From the NCBI RefSeq assembly GCF_030035675.1, contig NC_084484.1, forward strand, positions 186,155,434 through 186,219,433: DNA of 64,000 nt, written 5' to 3'. Made by a program: the position numbers and the translations under genes. This stretch comes from Rhineura floridana. Taxonomy: Eukaryota; Chordata; Lepidosauria; Squamata; Rhineuridae. Below are positions 21,416-32,944 of the stretch, in pieces. The notes below the pieces were generated by a model. It ran no database searches, was not told the DNA's origin, and saw only the letters and a list, made by a program, of their open reading frames with translations. Within the stretch, counting starts at the first letter, position 1. Each line of letters opens with the position of its first letter.

Positions 21416-21825
21416 TGTGTTCCATGTTTTTCTCTGCCAATTATCTTCTCAGCTGAAAGAAACAGCAGAAGCAGTCTGTTTTCTCTTGTAAAGTTGGCAA
21501 TGCTGACCCACATGGCCAGCGTTGTGTCAACACTGTTTGATTGTTTTCTAATAGTGAGGAATTTTCTTGCATCAGTGCACATTCAAGAAACAGTGCGCGC
21601 GTGATTGATTATGATCAGATCCACAAATTAAAATGTCTTCTATGGCAGGGATACATAAATCCTGCCTGCAAACCGTTGTAAAATGGTCTACAAACACAAT
21701 TACAGATAAAAGTTGAAAGGGGTTGTTGATGGCATCCCTGTCCTGAGGCACCATTCAAGTCTAAGGTCAAAGAGATTGATTGTGGCATCACCGGTTATGA
21801 ACTGCAGCCCGGATGTACAGGAAAC

Positions 21826-22470
21826 AGTAGAGGCTGGTGGCTCCAATCTCAGTGGAGCACTGAATCCACTCCGGGTTTTAGTCCGAACTTTCAAGGACGG
21901 CTCCTTGTGTTGGAATGTATGAGGTTCAACTCCAAATTGGTGGGTTGAGGCTGCATGGGGTTAAAAAGGGTAGCTAGGGAGGAGACCTCTTCGTTGTTAG
22001 GCTATACCTGTCCTTTGATCCTTGCAGTCTCTCCCCCTCCTGCTAGACTGATATGCAAAGGATGTTGATCCCAGTTCCTTCCCGCCTTCCCAGTTCCTTC
22101 TTCTCTCTCGAGAGGGGAGCAGACATCTTTCCTTTGTCTCTCCCTCTCAACCAGCATGAGAGCTGCACTGAGAGCTGTGCTGACTGCTCCAACATGGCTA
22201 GTTAGCTAGATATAGGACTCTTTCCTATCAAGCATGTACTTCCACAATAAAGTAGTTATTTCTTATTTTAAAGCTTAAAGTCTCTGTCTGACTAATTTGC
22301 AGGGAAGGTAGAATCTTAGCAAAGATTCAAACACACACACGTAAGCTCGCTCAATACTCTCCGTTCTGCTATGCAACTCAATAGAATTCCAACACCTTGA
22401 AAGTCTGGACTAAATCCTGGAGCGGATTCACTGCCCCGCTGATATCAGGGCCAGCAGCCTCCGCTAGGAG
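21826..22470. mobile_element. Foldback MITE ('CAGTGG' family) split by a solo LTR
   Basis: The left arm at 21826-21907 (aggctggtggctccaatctcagtgg, then ttttagtccgaactttcaagg) and the right arm at 22395-22470 (ccttgaaagtctggactaaatcctggagcggattcactgcccc, ccagcagcctcc) are inverted halves of one element. The 487 bp between them are an LTR flanked by a direct repeat of CCTTG. Confidence 0.8.
21908..22394 (+). mobile_element. Solo LTR of an ancient LTR retroelement, family A
   Basis: A fossil 487-bp LTR. It starts TGTTGGAAT and ends ATTCCAACA, and is flanked by 5-bp target duplications CCTTG at 21903-21907 and 22395-22399. An AATAAA signal lies inside (ccacaataaagtag). No internal region is present, so this is a solo LTR. 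A second copy of the family lies at 29592-30061 in the opposite orientation. The class (ERV or Gypsy-like) cannot be decided from an LTR alone. It is younger than the MITE it entered. Confidence 0.85.
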
Positions 22471-22474
22471 GAAA

Positions 22475-23400
22475 GCAGATGCCGTCATAAATCCACTGAT
22501 CTTGATGGAGGGAAAAGGCTCTTTCTAGTTGCCTCTCAGCAGTCGTAGAGTAGATAATAAAGACAAGGATTATTTGCCCAGAGGAAACAAAGGGCCAGGT
22601 AAGGGGAAGAGGTAGCCCAGCCAATCAGCTAAAGCCGGGGACACTTATGTATTTATTTATGGAAAGGCCGGCTCTCTTTCCTCAACTCTGTGCAAGAAGA
22701 AAGTGCCTTTTCTTCCTTACCAGGATGCTTCAGGAGATCCCTAATCCCAGCTTTACTTCGGGCGCCTCAGATCCTCACGCAGAAAAAGGCCTAAAGTGAT
22801 GAGTTAGTGAGCCATTAATTCAAAGCCACTGAAGCAATACCATCTTGAACTGTATAGTCTCCCTCCTCAGCAAAACATGAGCTGAGCATGCAGACACATT
22901 ACAAGGGGGGGACACACTTATGATTATTAGAAGATGGACAACTTGAGCATAAGCTATACCAGGAGTGGAGAATCTTTGTCAGCCCAAGGGCCACATTCCC
23001 TTCTGGGCAACATTCTGAGGGCCACATGCCAGTGGTGGGCGGGGCTAGAGATAAAATTGGGGGGGGCAACATATTCAAATTTTACCACGGTACAATGTGC
23101 TAGTTTCTGCAGGCACTCACATACACCCCGCCCTCTCTGTCTTCCATCCACACATTCCAGCCAGCCAAAACCACTTGAGGAGGGTGTGAAGTAGGGCCAG
23201 TGGTGGACATGGTGGCTTTGGGAAGGGTGAGTGGCCTTCTGGCCCTGAGGTCTCCTTCCTGTCCCCACCCAACTATACCCAAATGCATCTCCTGCAAGTC
23301 TGAAAGATTGAAAACATGGCGAGATGATACAGGCCTGATCCCTGGGTGAAGAAAATTGCAGTTCTGCACCATATTATGTCCTCAGTCAGAATCAGTCCAA
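22475..23400. other. No gene; one hAT-like fragment
   Basis: At about 22960-23050 there is a dispersed repeat piece (ggagaatctttgtcagcccaagggccacattcccttctgggcaac, gggccacatgccagtggtgggcgggg). The similar 27551-27640 piece shows it is repetitive. The remainder was not recognised. Confidence 0.5.
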
Positions 23401-24535
23401 TACACCTCTGCTCATACCACAACATTAACACATATATTGGGACCTGTACTTTTCAATTTATTCATTAATGACCTAGAATTAGGAGTGAGCAGTGAAGTGG
23501 CCAAGTTTGCTGACGACACTAAATTGTTCAGGGTTGTTAAAACAAAAAGGGATTGCGAAGAGCTCCAAAAAGACCTCTCCAAACTGAGTGAATGGGCGGA
23601 AAAATGGCAAATGCAATTCAATATAAACAAGTGTAAAATTATGCATATTGGAGCAAAAAATCTGAATTTCACATATACGCTCATGGGGTCTGAACTGGCG
23701 GTGACCGACCAGGAGAGGGACCTCGGGGTTGTAGTGGACAGCACGATGAAACTGTCGACCCAGTGTGCGGCAGCTGTGAAAAAGGCAAATTCCATGCTAG
23801 CGATAATTAGGAAAGGTATTGAAAATAAAACAGCCGATATCATCATGCCGTTGTATAAATCTATGGTGCGGCCGCATTTGGAATACTGTGTACAGTTCTG
23901 GCCGCCTCATCTCAAAAAGGATATTCTAGAGTTGGAAAAGGTTCAGAAGAGGGCAACCAGAATGATCAAGGGGATGGAGCGACTCCCTTACGAGGAAAGG
24001 TTGCAGCATTTGGGGCTTTTTAGTTTAGAGAAAAGGCGGGTCAGAGGAGACATGATAGAAGTGTATAAAATTATGCATGGCATTGAGAAAGTGGATAGAG
24101 AAAAGTTCTTCTCCCTCTCTCATAATACTAGAACTCGTGGACATTCAAAGAAGCTGAATGTTGGAAGATTCAGGACAGACAAAAGGAAGTACTTCTTTAC
24201 TCAGTGCATAGTTAAACTATGGAATTTGCTCCCACAAGATGCAGTAATGGCCACCAGCTTGGATGGCTTTAAAAGAAGATTAGACAAATTCATGGAGGAC
24301 AGGGCTATCAATGGCTACTAGCCGTGATGGCTGTGCTCTGCCACCCTAGTCAAAGGCAGCATGCTTCTGAAAACCAGTTGCTGGAAGCCTCAGGAGGGGA
24401 GAGTGTTCTTGCACTCGGGTCCTACTTGCGGGCTTCCCCCAGGCACCTGGTTGGCCACTGTGAGAACAGGATGCTGGACTAGATGGGCCACTGGCCTGAT
24501 CCAGCAGGCTCTTCTTATGTTCTTATGTTCTTATG
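23400..24535 (+). mobile_element. CR1 LINE, 3' half with long open ORF2
   Basis: The copy is truncated in the RT palm at about 23405. It carries some 300 open codons to a natural stop at 24319-24321 and a complete 3' UTR. The UTR runs through ggatgctggactagatgggccactggcctgatccagcaggctcttctt to a tail of three atgttctt-type units. Its openness suggests recent insertion. Confidence 0.93.
23420..24321 (+). CDS. CR1 ORF2 C-terminal part (RT palm to end)
   Basis: The frame starts GPVLFNLFINDLELG and has the reverse transcriptase catalytic motif FADDTKLF, whose Asp pair binds metal. It continues through [57 protein letters not shown] and FSLEKRRVRGDMIEVYKIM, and ends SLDGFKRRLDKFMEDRA. This order is typical of CR1 ORF2. 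It is a 5'-truncated retrotransposon reading frame and not a host gene. The first codons before GPVLF are flank. Confidence 0.9.
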
Positions 24536-24539
24536 TTTA

Positions 24540-25725
24540 AGGATGCTCGATCAGGCTCCTAAATAGCCATTTGCTTGGGGAAAAATGCAGCTAATTTAAA
24601 CAAAAACAAGGAAGAGTACGTTCATATACTAAGAGTTAACACAGCCTTCACCACCCTGGCACCCTCCAGATGTTTTCAACACGAGTGCTGCTTTGGGGGG
24701 CATTTCTCCAGCAAGAGGAATGGCAAACTTTACCCAGCAGGGATGGACAGGCTATCCTGGAAATCTACCTTGCTATTGCGATTGATGCAGTGCTCCGTAA
24801 CTGCACAAGCTCATTCCTTCCACTGGGTTTTATTGTGGTTTAGAAGTTCCAGGGTTCAAACCTACAATGCCACACCCTGTCTGGCCTGGCAGCCCAGCCA
24901 CCCTGCTAGGTTAGGGGCCAAGGAGGGCTGCCAGGTTGTAGGGACTGTGCCAAAGTTGCAGGGTCCTAGTCCCCAATTCTTCAGGGGAGCAAGTTAAAAT
25001 CTCAGCACAGGGAGCAAAAAGCAAAAAAGGGGTGATTTTTTGACAAGTTCTACCCATAGTAACACCCCCCATTAAAGTTCACACCATCCCCATTTCCCAG
25101 CATCTTCTCCCTGGCTCAGAATCTTTCTCTTTCTGTTGGCCATTATTTACAAATCTATTTGAAAATACAGGGGATGGAAATAATTCTGCACTGGAGATCA
25201 GTCAGGTTGGGATTTAAAAAGGAGGGGGGATTTCTGGCAGGCACCACCCCTGAGATTTCAGGCACCATCCTCGGAACCTCAGGACACCGAGCAACCCTAG
25301 GACCAGCTGGGACAGTTTGCTTGGTAGTGCATTTTGTCCATGCTCAGAAGCTTTTTCTTTGTAGTGCGTCTCATGTTCCACGCTTGACTCCTGACCTTCA
25401 GAAGAGGATCCTGGATGAAATCCTCACTTAATCTAAAACTTGGCCAATCCCCACTCGTTATAAAAAAGGAAAGACATTCAATGCAAAATCCCCAGGCTGC
25501 TAATCAATTACACACCAGTTTAATTTTGCCCAGTTGTAACAGTGTTTCATAACTGCAGAGATATCTTTTCAGTAATCTGGGTAGCAGTGGATATTTCTCA
25601 AAAGAGCGTTCATGCTCTTAATTCAGCAATGCATCTGGCATGTTAAAGCATAGCTTGGTGTTTAGAAAATTATGCTATCCTAAGGCTGTGTGCGTATATA
25701 TCTATTTATCTCCATGTCTCATCGC
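24540..25725. other. No gene recognised
   Basis: One degenerate half of a foldback MITE is near 24640-24690 (caccaccctggcaccctccagatgttttc). The rest has no recognisable repeat or exon. Confidence 0.4.
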
Positions 25726-25848
25726 AACCTTCCCCAACCTGGCGCCCTCCAGATGTTTCAGAATACAACTCCCATCAGTGCTGGCTGGAGCTGTTAGAAG
25801 TTGGGGGGTCCAAAACATCTGGAGGGCACGAGGTCAGGGAAGGCCAAT
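25726..25848. mobile_element. Foldback MITE, 'ctccagatgttttggactacaactcccatca' type
   Basis: The left arm is cttccccaacctggcgccctccagatgttt, then acaactcccatcagtgctggctgg. The right arm is ggtccaaaacatctggagggcacgaggtcagggaagg, its reverse complement. This is one of about 18 copies here; others are listed in the cluster entries. Confidence 0.8.
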
Positions 25849-25849
25849 T

Positions 25850-26764
25850 CATATACATAAACCTTAGCCAAGGTTGGCACACAAACATACCCTTAAATGG
25901 AAAGGGTCTGGTTGCATCAAAATATGGATCAGTGATGGGACATTGCAAAGATTCACAGGCTCACTCTCTTGCGCACATACACCTCAGTGCATGTTTACTG
26001 CCTCTCAAGCAGTCATTGCAGCTAATAAAATGTTGATGGGCATAATGAGTTTCTTTTCCCAGCCCAGAGGCTGGCTCCTTTTCCGATATAGCTTGTGCTG
26101 CATGTGTTGTCGGATCTGCATCTAATTGTGGTTCTGGGAGAGGCAAGCAAGGTTGGAGAGATAATTAAGGCAATCAGCATGGCTAATTCTCTGGGCACAA
26201 GAGCCTAGGATTGCCTCTAACCATACCAAGCAGGCTGGCTATGAGTGGGCATGGTGTGTCGTGTCCCCCCCCCCCAGCAGCACATAGCCCTGCAACGGGG
26301 CCTTTATCCAGTAGCATTGGTTTCTCACAGCTGAGGTGCCCAGAGCTCAAGGATACCTCCAGCCTGCAATTCCTGGCTTCTAATCTTTCTCTCTCTGCAG
26401 TATTAGTGAGAAGAGGGACCAACTGTGGTTATTTAGTACTGAAAGTCACTCTGCACACAAACAGAGGCATTGTTGTTTATGTTCCAGGTTCTGGCCTTGA
26501 TGATTCCTTAGCAAAGTGCCTCCCCAGTTTTGAGCTGCAAGAAAATGCTGAGAGATTTGACTAAGTTCGGCAGATTCAGCAGACCCAAAGGACTCCAGCA
26601 GAGCACTGTTGTGCCTTTAACAGCCAGGCAGAATACTGGCAGATGTTTCTCACCCTGCATGAGAAGGCAGGTGCCCCTGCCAAAAATCCACACGAAGATG
26701 GGTGGACATTTCTTTTACCACGTGGATTCCAACAAGCTTCACTACAGCCTAACAAACTTGTGAC
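25850..26764. other. No gene recognised
   Basis: Unrecognised sequence, with a C-run at 26265-26274. None of its frames resembles a known exon. Confidence 0.4.
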
Positions 26765-26990
26765 ATGGACATAGACTACCTTCAAGTCGATTCCGAGTTA
26801 TGGCGACCCTACCAATAGGGTTTTCATGGTAAGCGGTATTCAGAGGGGGATTACCATTGCCTTCCTTTGAGGCTGAGTGGCAGTGACTGGCCCACGGTCA
26901 CCCAGGGAGCTTTGTGGCTGTGTGGGGATTTGAACCCTGGTCTCCCAGGTCGTACTCCAGCACTCTAACCACTACGCCACACTGGTTATT
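26765..26990 (-). mobile_element. Sauria-type SINE, near full length
   Basis: In reverse it has the Bov-B-like tail (ccttcaagtcgattccgagttatggcgaccct), the body (atagggttttcatggtaagcggtattcagaggg, cagtgactggcccacggtcaccc), the B box (gggatttgaaccctgg) and the A box end (ctaaccactacgccacactgg). Confidence 0.9.
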
Positions 26991-27009
26991 TTTTAAAACC
27001 TGTAGCCAA

Positions 27010-27148
27010 AGTGGTGCGTTCCAGATGTTCCTGGTCTCTCAGCTCCCCTGACCATCCCTGACCATTGGCCATGCTGGTTGGGGCCAATGGGAGCTGGGAG
27101 TCCAGCAACATCTGGAGGGCCCCCACAGATGTTCCCCATCCTTGCCAC
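27010..27148. mobile_element. Foldback MITE
   Basis: Arms are gcgttccagatgttcctggtctctcagctcccctgacc and gggagctgggagtccagcaacatctggagggcccc, around a centre of ccattggccatgctggttgggg. Confidence 0.75.
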
Positions 27149-27299
27149 AGTCCGAGGCTCCCATTTATTTCCTAAGAGAAGAGATCTGATGGATCAGTCC
27201 CACCTAGCACAGTAGCCAGCCAGCCATGTTGCTATTCCCCAACACATCATCATAATCATTTTTATTTTTATTATTCAGTAGCTTGCTGTCTTCGGTGGT

Positions 27300-27640
27300 T
27301 TAATTTTGCTATCATGGCTAATAGAGGCGGCGAGACTGATCCTGCTCTATGCATTTGCCTGTTCCCCTTTGAAAGCCATCTGTGCTTGTGGCTGCTATGC
27401 CAGCAAAATCCATACCTTAATTATGCACAATGTGAAAAATCACTTCCTTCTCTGGCTCATGTCCATTGCCCATCTAGTATTATGACAGAGGGAGAGAACA
27501 CTTTATCTAGCCACATTCTGCACACCAGGCATCATTGTATAAACCTCTAACACAGAGCTGGAGAACCTTTTTTTTTTTAGCTTGAGGGCCACCTTCCCCT
27601 GTGGGCAACTTTCTGGCCAGGCAAGAGGCAAACTTTGGTT
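27300..27640 (-). mobile_element. Degenerate CR1 tail and an adjacent hAT-like fragment
   Basis: 27300-27550 is old antisense CR1 ORF2 tail (gctatcatggctaatag, gaaagccatctgtgcttgtgg, accttaattatgcacaatgtgaaaaatcacttcc). 27551-27640 is a piece of the repeat also seen at 22960 (gagctggagaacctttttt, agggccaccttcccctgtgggcaac). Confidence 0.55.
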
Positions 27641-28514
27641 TGTTTACTTATGTTTTGGATTCCTTATATGCCCTTGACCATAAGGTCTCAGGGAGGGTTA
27701 TAACAAAACTTGGCAGAGCAACAGAACTGACTCTTACCTTTGTACAGGAGGTCTACATTCCAAGTTTACACACGCAGGCACACACACCCTTGCAAACTGA
27801 AGTGGTACAGTCCTACCCCAGGAGGAACTCTACCATACAGCTCTGCAGAATGCACAAACTGCCCCTCCCACAAGTTTCCTAGCTCTTGGGCAATTTTTTA
27901 TTTTCATTTGTTTACAGCAGGGTGCATTCTGTGTACAGCCTTTGTGCTTCTCCAAGTATCTGCGCCGCATGAATTGAGAAGTGTGCCCTGGGATCTCATT
28001 CATTTGTGGAGCTTTTCCAGGAGACGTCCAGAGAGGATTGTGTGCCAGATGATTTTTGGTGTCGGAGATTCCTCTCCTTATCAGATTTGTACTACCGCTA
28101 TTGAAGACTAATACACAGTATTCAAATGCATAGGAAGGGTCCAAAGCTCTGCCTGCAATGGGTGGGGGGGAAGAAGAGACATGCTGGAGGCACAGCCTGA
28201 ACAGGTGCACAAAGTTCACATCAAAGATGATGTTACATGCAGTGACTGAAATAATGTTACGCAATATTTTTGTTTCTGTGTTGTGTGAAGACACAGTGAA
28301 TAAACTGCACCATCCTCTTGAGGGCAACTCAGTCTTTCTACACTGCCTTTGCTTTCTGTTCCTTTGGACTAGGAGAGACCTTGCTGCAGGCCTGTGATTA
28401 GAGCCTTGCCAAGGAGCTGTATGTATAACCCTGTTCAATAAACCTTCAGCACCTGCGCAGAACCTGAATTCAATAGTCAAGATCCAACAGACTTTCCTCT
28501 TTCCTCTTTGAAGA
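27641..28514. other. No gene recognised
   Basis: The minus-strand frame at 27830-28480 is 216 codons long but resembles nothing I know and has no splice or composition support. No repeat recognised. Confidence 0.35.
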
Positions 28515-28782
28515 CAACAAGCCTTTTAAGTTGAGACCTCTCCTAGTCTGCATCTGTGTGGAATTGCTTTTTAATATGTTCTTAGACTTTCTTTTTAAAA
28601 ATGTTTTTAATATTAGAAGATATTTTTATATCTTTTTAAGTAACGTTTTTGAAGATGTTTTGTTTTAATGTGTTTTAAAGTTTGTTTTTATGATGTTTTA
28701 ATGTTTTTAGTGCTTTTGTTTGCCGCCCTGGGCTCCTGCAGGGAGGAAGGGCGGGATATAAATCAAATAATAACAACAACAG
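28515..28782 (+). mobile_element. L2-type LINE 3' UTR
   Basis: It runs from ttgagacctctcctagtctgcatctgtgtggaattgctttttaa to the standard end gccgccctgggctcctgcagggaggaagggcgggatataaat and an (ata)/(aac) tail. Confidence 0.85.
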
Positions 28783-29159
28783 ACAGCACTGTTTCTGTGT
28801 AGAAAAATTAGGCATTATTTTTAGATGATGATTTCAGTTTCTTTGGAGGCTTAGTAGAGGAAGCGGGCTAGGCTCTGTTGCAACCTCAATAATCTCATTC
28901 TTGCAGCCTAACAGGGTAAAGGACATGCCATCCACTGAATACTGCTGGAAGGAGAGCAGAAAACTGGAGACAAGACATGTCAGGTTAGAAGGTGGCCGCT
29001 AAAAGAGTTGTGTGCAAAATAGCTCCTGAGCAGCAGATGACTATCTGGGAGAACTTGCTGTTTCAGCTGCAGCGCCCTTAACGGTCCACAGTGACTTACT
29101 CCAGCACCGATTCAGAATGGGGGCACCGAAATTACAGGACAGGCCATTCTTTGCACAGT

Positions 29160-29230
29160 TCTCAAAACCCTGGAGAGCAGCTGCCAGTCGGTGTAGACAA
29201 TATTGAGGTGGATGGATCAATGGTCTAAGG
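29160..29230 (+). mobile_element. tRNA-Ala-like SINE, interrupted by a hAT-type MITE
   Basis: aaccctggagagcagctgccagtcggtgtagacaatattgag, then ggatcaatggtct, is the SINE 3' part; it is cut at 29230 by the next element. Confidence 0.7.
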
Positions 29231-29560
29231 CAGGGGTTCCCAGCAGTGGACCATGAGCTTCATTCAGGTGGTCTGTGGCATGTCTGCATTAAATATTCAA
29301 ACAGATTTTTAATTGTATTGTTATTGCTCCCTATATGTCTTATACGGTATTACAGTTTGAATTCTATGGGATGCAAATTGTCACGCCATAAAATGCAATA
29401 TAAGAGAGTAAAGAAGGAATAAAAACATAATTAAAAAATGTACAGCACCTAGCACTGCGCACGACAATTGTTGTGACGGTCAGAAAAATAATTAAGTGGT
29501 CCTCCAAGAGCATCAGCTATTTTCAGTGGTCCATGTGGGGGAAAGGTTTGGGGACCCCTG
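29231..29560. mobile_element. hAT-type non-autonomous DNA transposon
   Basis: 330 bp with terminal inverted repeats, CAGGGGTTCCCA on the left and TGGGGACCCCTG on the right, with ggaccat and ggtccatg just inside. The flanks gtctaagg (29223-29230) and gcctaaag (29561-29568) match at 6 of 8 bases, a decayed 8-bp target duplication as hAT elements make. No transposase is encoded. Confidence 0.8.
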
Positions 29561-29591
29561 GCCTAAAGTTGCATTCTTTGTTCCTGGGTTC

Positions 29592-30061
29592 TGTCCCAGA
29601 GTAGAGAAATTAGGTATTTGAGCATCTGAGTGAGCTTTGTGTATTTGAATCTTTGCTGAAGATTACACCTTCCCTGGAATTAGTCACTGAAACTTTAAGC
29701 TTTAAAATAAGAAAGAACTACTTTATTCTGGAAGTATGTACTTGATAGGAAAGAGTTCTACATCTAGCTAACTAGCTAAGATGGAGCTGCAAACACTAAG
29801 CTTAGCGTTTGCCCTCATGCTGGGAGGAGAGGGAGAGACAAAGAGAAGATGTCTGCTCTCCCTCTCAAGAGAAAGGAGGAAGGAGACCAGCAGATGTGGT
29901 TAACATCCTCTGCATATCAGTCTAGCAGGAAGGGAGAGACAGCAGGAGATCAAAGGATAAGTATTAGCCTAGCCATCAGGAGGTCTCCTCTCTAGCTACC
30001 CTTTTAACCCCATGCAGCCTCAACCCACAAGAAAGCTGGAGTTGAACCACATATTCCAACA
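29592..30061 (-). mobile_element. Solo LTR of an ancient LTR retroelement, family A
   Basis: A fossil 470-bp LTR in reverse orientation, homologous along its length to the LTR at 21908-22394 (tagctaccc block, ctgatatgca block, tttcctatcaag block, aataaagtag). The ends are TGTTGGAAT at the right and TGTCCCAGAG at the left, giving TG...CA. The flanking 5-bp repeats are GGTTC at 29587-29591 and 30062-30066. No internal region is present. The differences between the two copies show that both are old. Confidence 0.83.
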
Positions 30062-30084
30062 GGTTCTTCATATGATTCACAATT

Positions 30085-30250
30085 TGGGAAGGGCCATAGC
30101 TCAGCGATAGTCCATCCGATGGTCCCAGGATCAATCCCTGGCATCTCCGGGTAGGCCTGGGAGAGACTCTGGCCCGCAGCCCTGAGGAGCCGCTGCCAGC
30201 GACCTTAGATGATGCTGAGCTAGAGGGCCTGGCTCAGTATAAAGTTTATA
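30085..30250 (+). mobile_element. tRNA-Ala-like-headed SINE
   Basis: gaagggccatagctcagcgatag (A box), then ggatcaatccctggcatctccgggtagg (B box and body), then gccgctgccagcgacc and atgctgagctagagggcc, to cagtataaag. Confidence 0.85.
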
Positions 30251-30669
30251 CTGTAGCACTTGGTCAGACATGCCACCTAAGTGACCCAGTGTGCCATGAC
30301 CATTCCTCTTCCATCTCTGTTGAGGCCAACGTGTGTGGAGCAGCAGCGCCACCTGATGGACGGATAGATGAGTCACGCCTCCTCCAGGTCCCAGCTACCC
30401 TGGAAGGCTGTGGTTCCCAAGGTGGACGTGGTCTTTGTACACAGTGATTTCGATGGGCCTATATTGGAGCTGAGGCCAAGATGCCTGAGCTCTGCTCTAG
30501 AATGCACCCTGTTGCTTGAAGCTGAGATCACATGCATCTGAAGCATGTGCAGAGTACGTTTCCCTCTCCTCTTTGAGTCTGTCTGTTGTGCTCTCTCATG
30601 GGCGCACACTCCAACAGCTCTTGCACCATCAGAGGGAAATGCCACGTATGATCCTGGAATCGATCCAGT

Positions 30670-31145
30670 ACGATCCAGTTCCTCTGAACTGGAACAGGTT
30701 CAGAGGAGGGCAACAAGGATGATCAGGGGACTGGAAACAAAGCCCCGTGAGGAGAGACTGAAAGAACTGGGCAAGTTTAGCCTGGAGAAGAGAAGACTGA
30801 GGGGCGATATGATAGCACTCTTCAAGTACATGAAAGGTTGTCACACAGGAGGGCCAGGATCTCTCCTCGATCATCCCAGAGTGCAGGACACAGAATAATG
30901 GGCTCAAGTTGCAGGAAGCCAGATTTCAACTGGACATCAAGAAAACCTTCCTAACTGTTAGAACAATACGACAATGGAACCAATTATCAAGAGAGGTAGT
31001 GGGCTCTCCGACCCTGGAAGCCTTCAAGAGGCAGCTGGACAGCCATCTGTCTGGAATGCTTTGATTTGGATTCCTACATTGAGCAGGGGTTGGACTTCAT
31101 GGCCTTAGAGGCCCCTTCCAACTCTACTATTCTATGATTCTATAA
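30670..31145 (+). mobile_element. CR1 LINE 3' end, ATTCTATG-tail subfamily
   Basis: It reads [24 protein letters not shown] and [19 protein letters not shown], then passes through a frame break to the ORF2 end. The 3' end is ttccaactctactattctatgattctataat, the classic CR1 octamer tail. This is a different CR1 subfamily from the copy at 23400. Confidence 0.88.
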
Positions 31146-31149
31146 TCCA

Positions 31150-31540
31150 AGCATTCCAGCCTGGAGTATTATTTGATTTTACACAGGAATATACACAACT
31201 GTATCACACTGAGTCAACCCACCTAGTCCAAAGCCTTCAGCGCTTCAAGGTAGATTTGGCAAATCTTTCTTACCTCTCAAATGACTGAATAGGGCCTCTC
31301 CTGGCAATCTTTAAAGGATCTGAGAACATTTCAATTTCTCTGGCTTAGTACTGAAGGCCCTCTGCCTGAGAACTGCTGAGAGCTCCTAGCAGCAGCTGTG
31401 GGTGCTGCGGGTTTCATTCTGTTTCCCGATGCCTAACAGAGCAGAGCAGAGCAGAGGAAGCTGCCTCAGCTAGTCCAGAGAGTATACAACTGAGCCAGCT
31501 GTCAGAGAGCGAGCCAATAGGGCAAGCCAACAGAAGCAGA
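31150..31540. other. No gene recognised
   Basis: Unrecognised sequence between two CR1 copies, with a short (agagc)n-like purine repeat at 31438-31458. Confidence 0.35.
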
Positions 31541-31544
31541 TGAT

Positions 31545-32460
31545 AAAGCGGCCACCCTGTAAGCACCTTGAAAACAATGCAGTGATGACTAGAAGCCAAC
31601 ATGGATTTATCAAGGACAAATCCTGCCAGACTAGTCTGATCTTGTTTTTTAATCTTATCTCATTATTTGATTGGGTAACCTCTCTGGTAGACTGTGGGAA
31701 TGCTGTGGACGTAATATATCTCGAATTCAGCAACGCTTTTGACAAAGTGCCCTATGATATTCTGATTAGCAAGATAGCTTAATGTGGGCTGGATGCAACA
31801 ACTATCAGGTGGATCCACAGTTGGCTACAGAATCGTACTCAAAGAGTGCTTATCAATGGTTCCTTCTCAAACTGGGGGGAGGTAACGACTGGAGTACCAC
31901 AGGGCTCGGTCCTGGGCCCAGTGCTCTTCAACATTTTCATTAATGACTTGGATGAGGAGGTGCAGGGAATGCTTTTTAAATTTGCAGATGAGACAAAATT
32001 GGGAGGAATGGCAATTACCTTAGAAGACAGAATCAAAATTCAAAGGGATCTTGATAGGCTGGAGCATTGGGCTGAAAACAACAGAATGAAATTGAACAGG
32101 GATGAGTGCAAAGTTCTACACCTAGGGGAAAAAAACCAAGTGGACAGTTATAAGATGGGGGATACTTGGCTCAGCAATACTACATGTGAGAAGGATCTGG
32201 GATTGTTGTTGATCACAAGCTGAACATGAGCCAACAGTGTGATGTGGCTGCAAAAAAGGCAAATGCTATTTTAGGCTGCATTAACAGAAGTATAGTTTCC
32301 AAATCATGTGAAGTACTAGTTCCCCTCTATTCAGCACTGGTTAGGCCTCATCTTGAATACTGCGTCCAGTTCTGGACACCACACTTTAAGAAGGATGCAG
32401 AAACTGGAACAGGTTCAGAGGAGCGCAACAAGGATGATCAGGGGACTGGAAACAAAGCCC
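31545..32460 (+). mobile_element. CR1 LINE, reverse transcriptase region (5'- and 3'-truncated)
   Basis: It shows HGFIKDKSCQTSLI, then VDVIYLEFSNAFDKVPYDIL, GVPQGSVLGPVLFNIFINDLD, and FADETKLG in place of the usual [18 protein letters not shown] follows. There are in-frame stops near 31782 and 32223, so the ORF is broken. The 3' UTR is missing. The same subfamily is seen antisense at 39330-39830. Confidence 0.88.
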
Positions 32461-32464
32461 TATG

Positions 32465-32760
32465 AAGAGAGATGATAAAGGTCATCCAGCAGGGCGACCA
32501 AGGCCGATTCAGTGCAATTATCAGGCCTGAACCCAGACTGGAATGGGTCAAGATAATCTGTTTTGTCCAAGAGTACTTGTAATTGCTGTGCCACAACACT
32601 CTCAACCACCTGGTAGTTGTCACAAACCAATGGGTCCAGGGTAGGCTTTCTCAGGAGCAGTGAGATCATCACCTCTTTTAGGGCGGCTGGAACCACTCCC
32701 GCAATGATGCATTGACCACACCCTGGATCCACTCAGTCAGACCCCCTCAGCAAGCTTTAA
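32465..32760 (-). mobile_element. L2-clade LINE, RT finger region
   Basis: On the minus strand: GVVPAALKEVMISLLLRKPTLDP, NYQVVESVVAQQLQVLLDKTDYLDPFQSGFRPDNCTESALVALLDDL, given here in shortened pieces: LLRKPTLDP, then LDPFQSGFRPDNCTESALVA. This is the conserved RT fingers block of the L2 clade. It starts exactly where the CR1 homology stops. Weaker homology may continue to about 32880. Confidence 0.8.
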
Positions 32761-32944
32761 TAAGCCAAGAAGGGCAAGGGTCGAGAGGACAAGTTGGTGG
32801 ACGCATCATTGCAAGCACCTCATCCCTCAGGCCATCATCAAGCTGCATCAACTGTTATGCTCTTCATTTCAGCATTAGATCAACATGAGGAAAGTGGCTG
32901 CCTCCATGTTGGAAGGGCAGGGGCTGAATGCTGATCTAGAAAAG

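Noticed and set aside
27830-28480. 216-codon minus-strand frame
   Set aside because: No familiar domain, no splice support, ordinary composition; best treated as chance.
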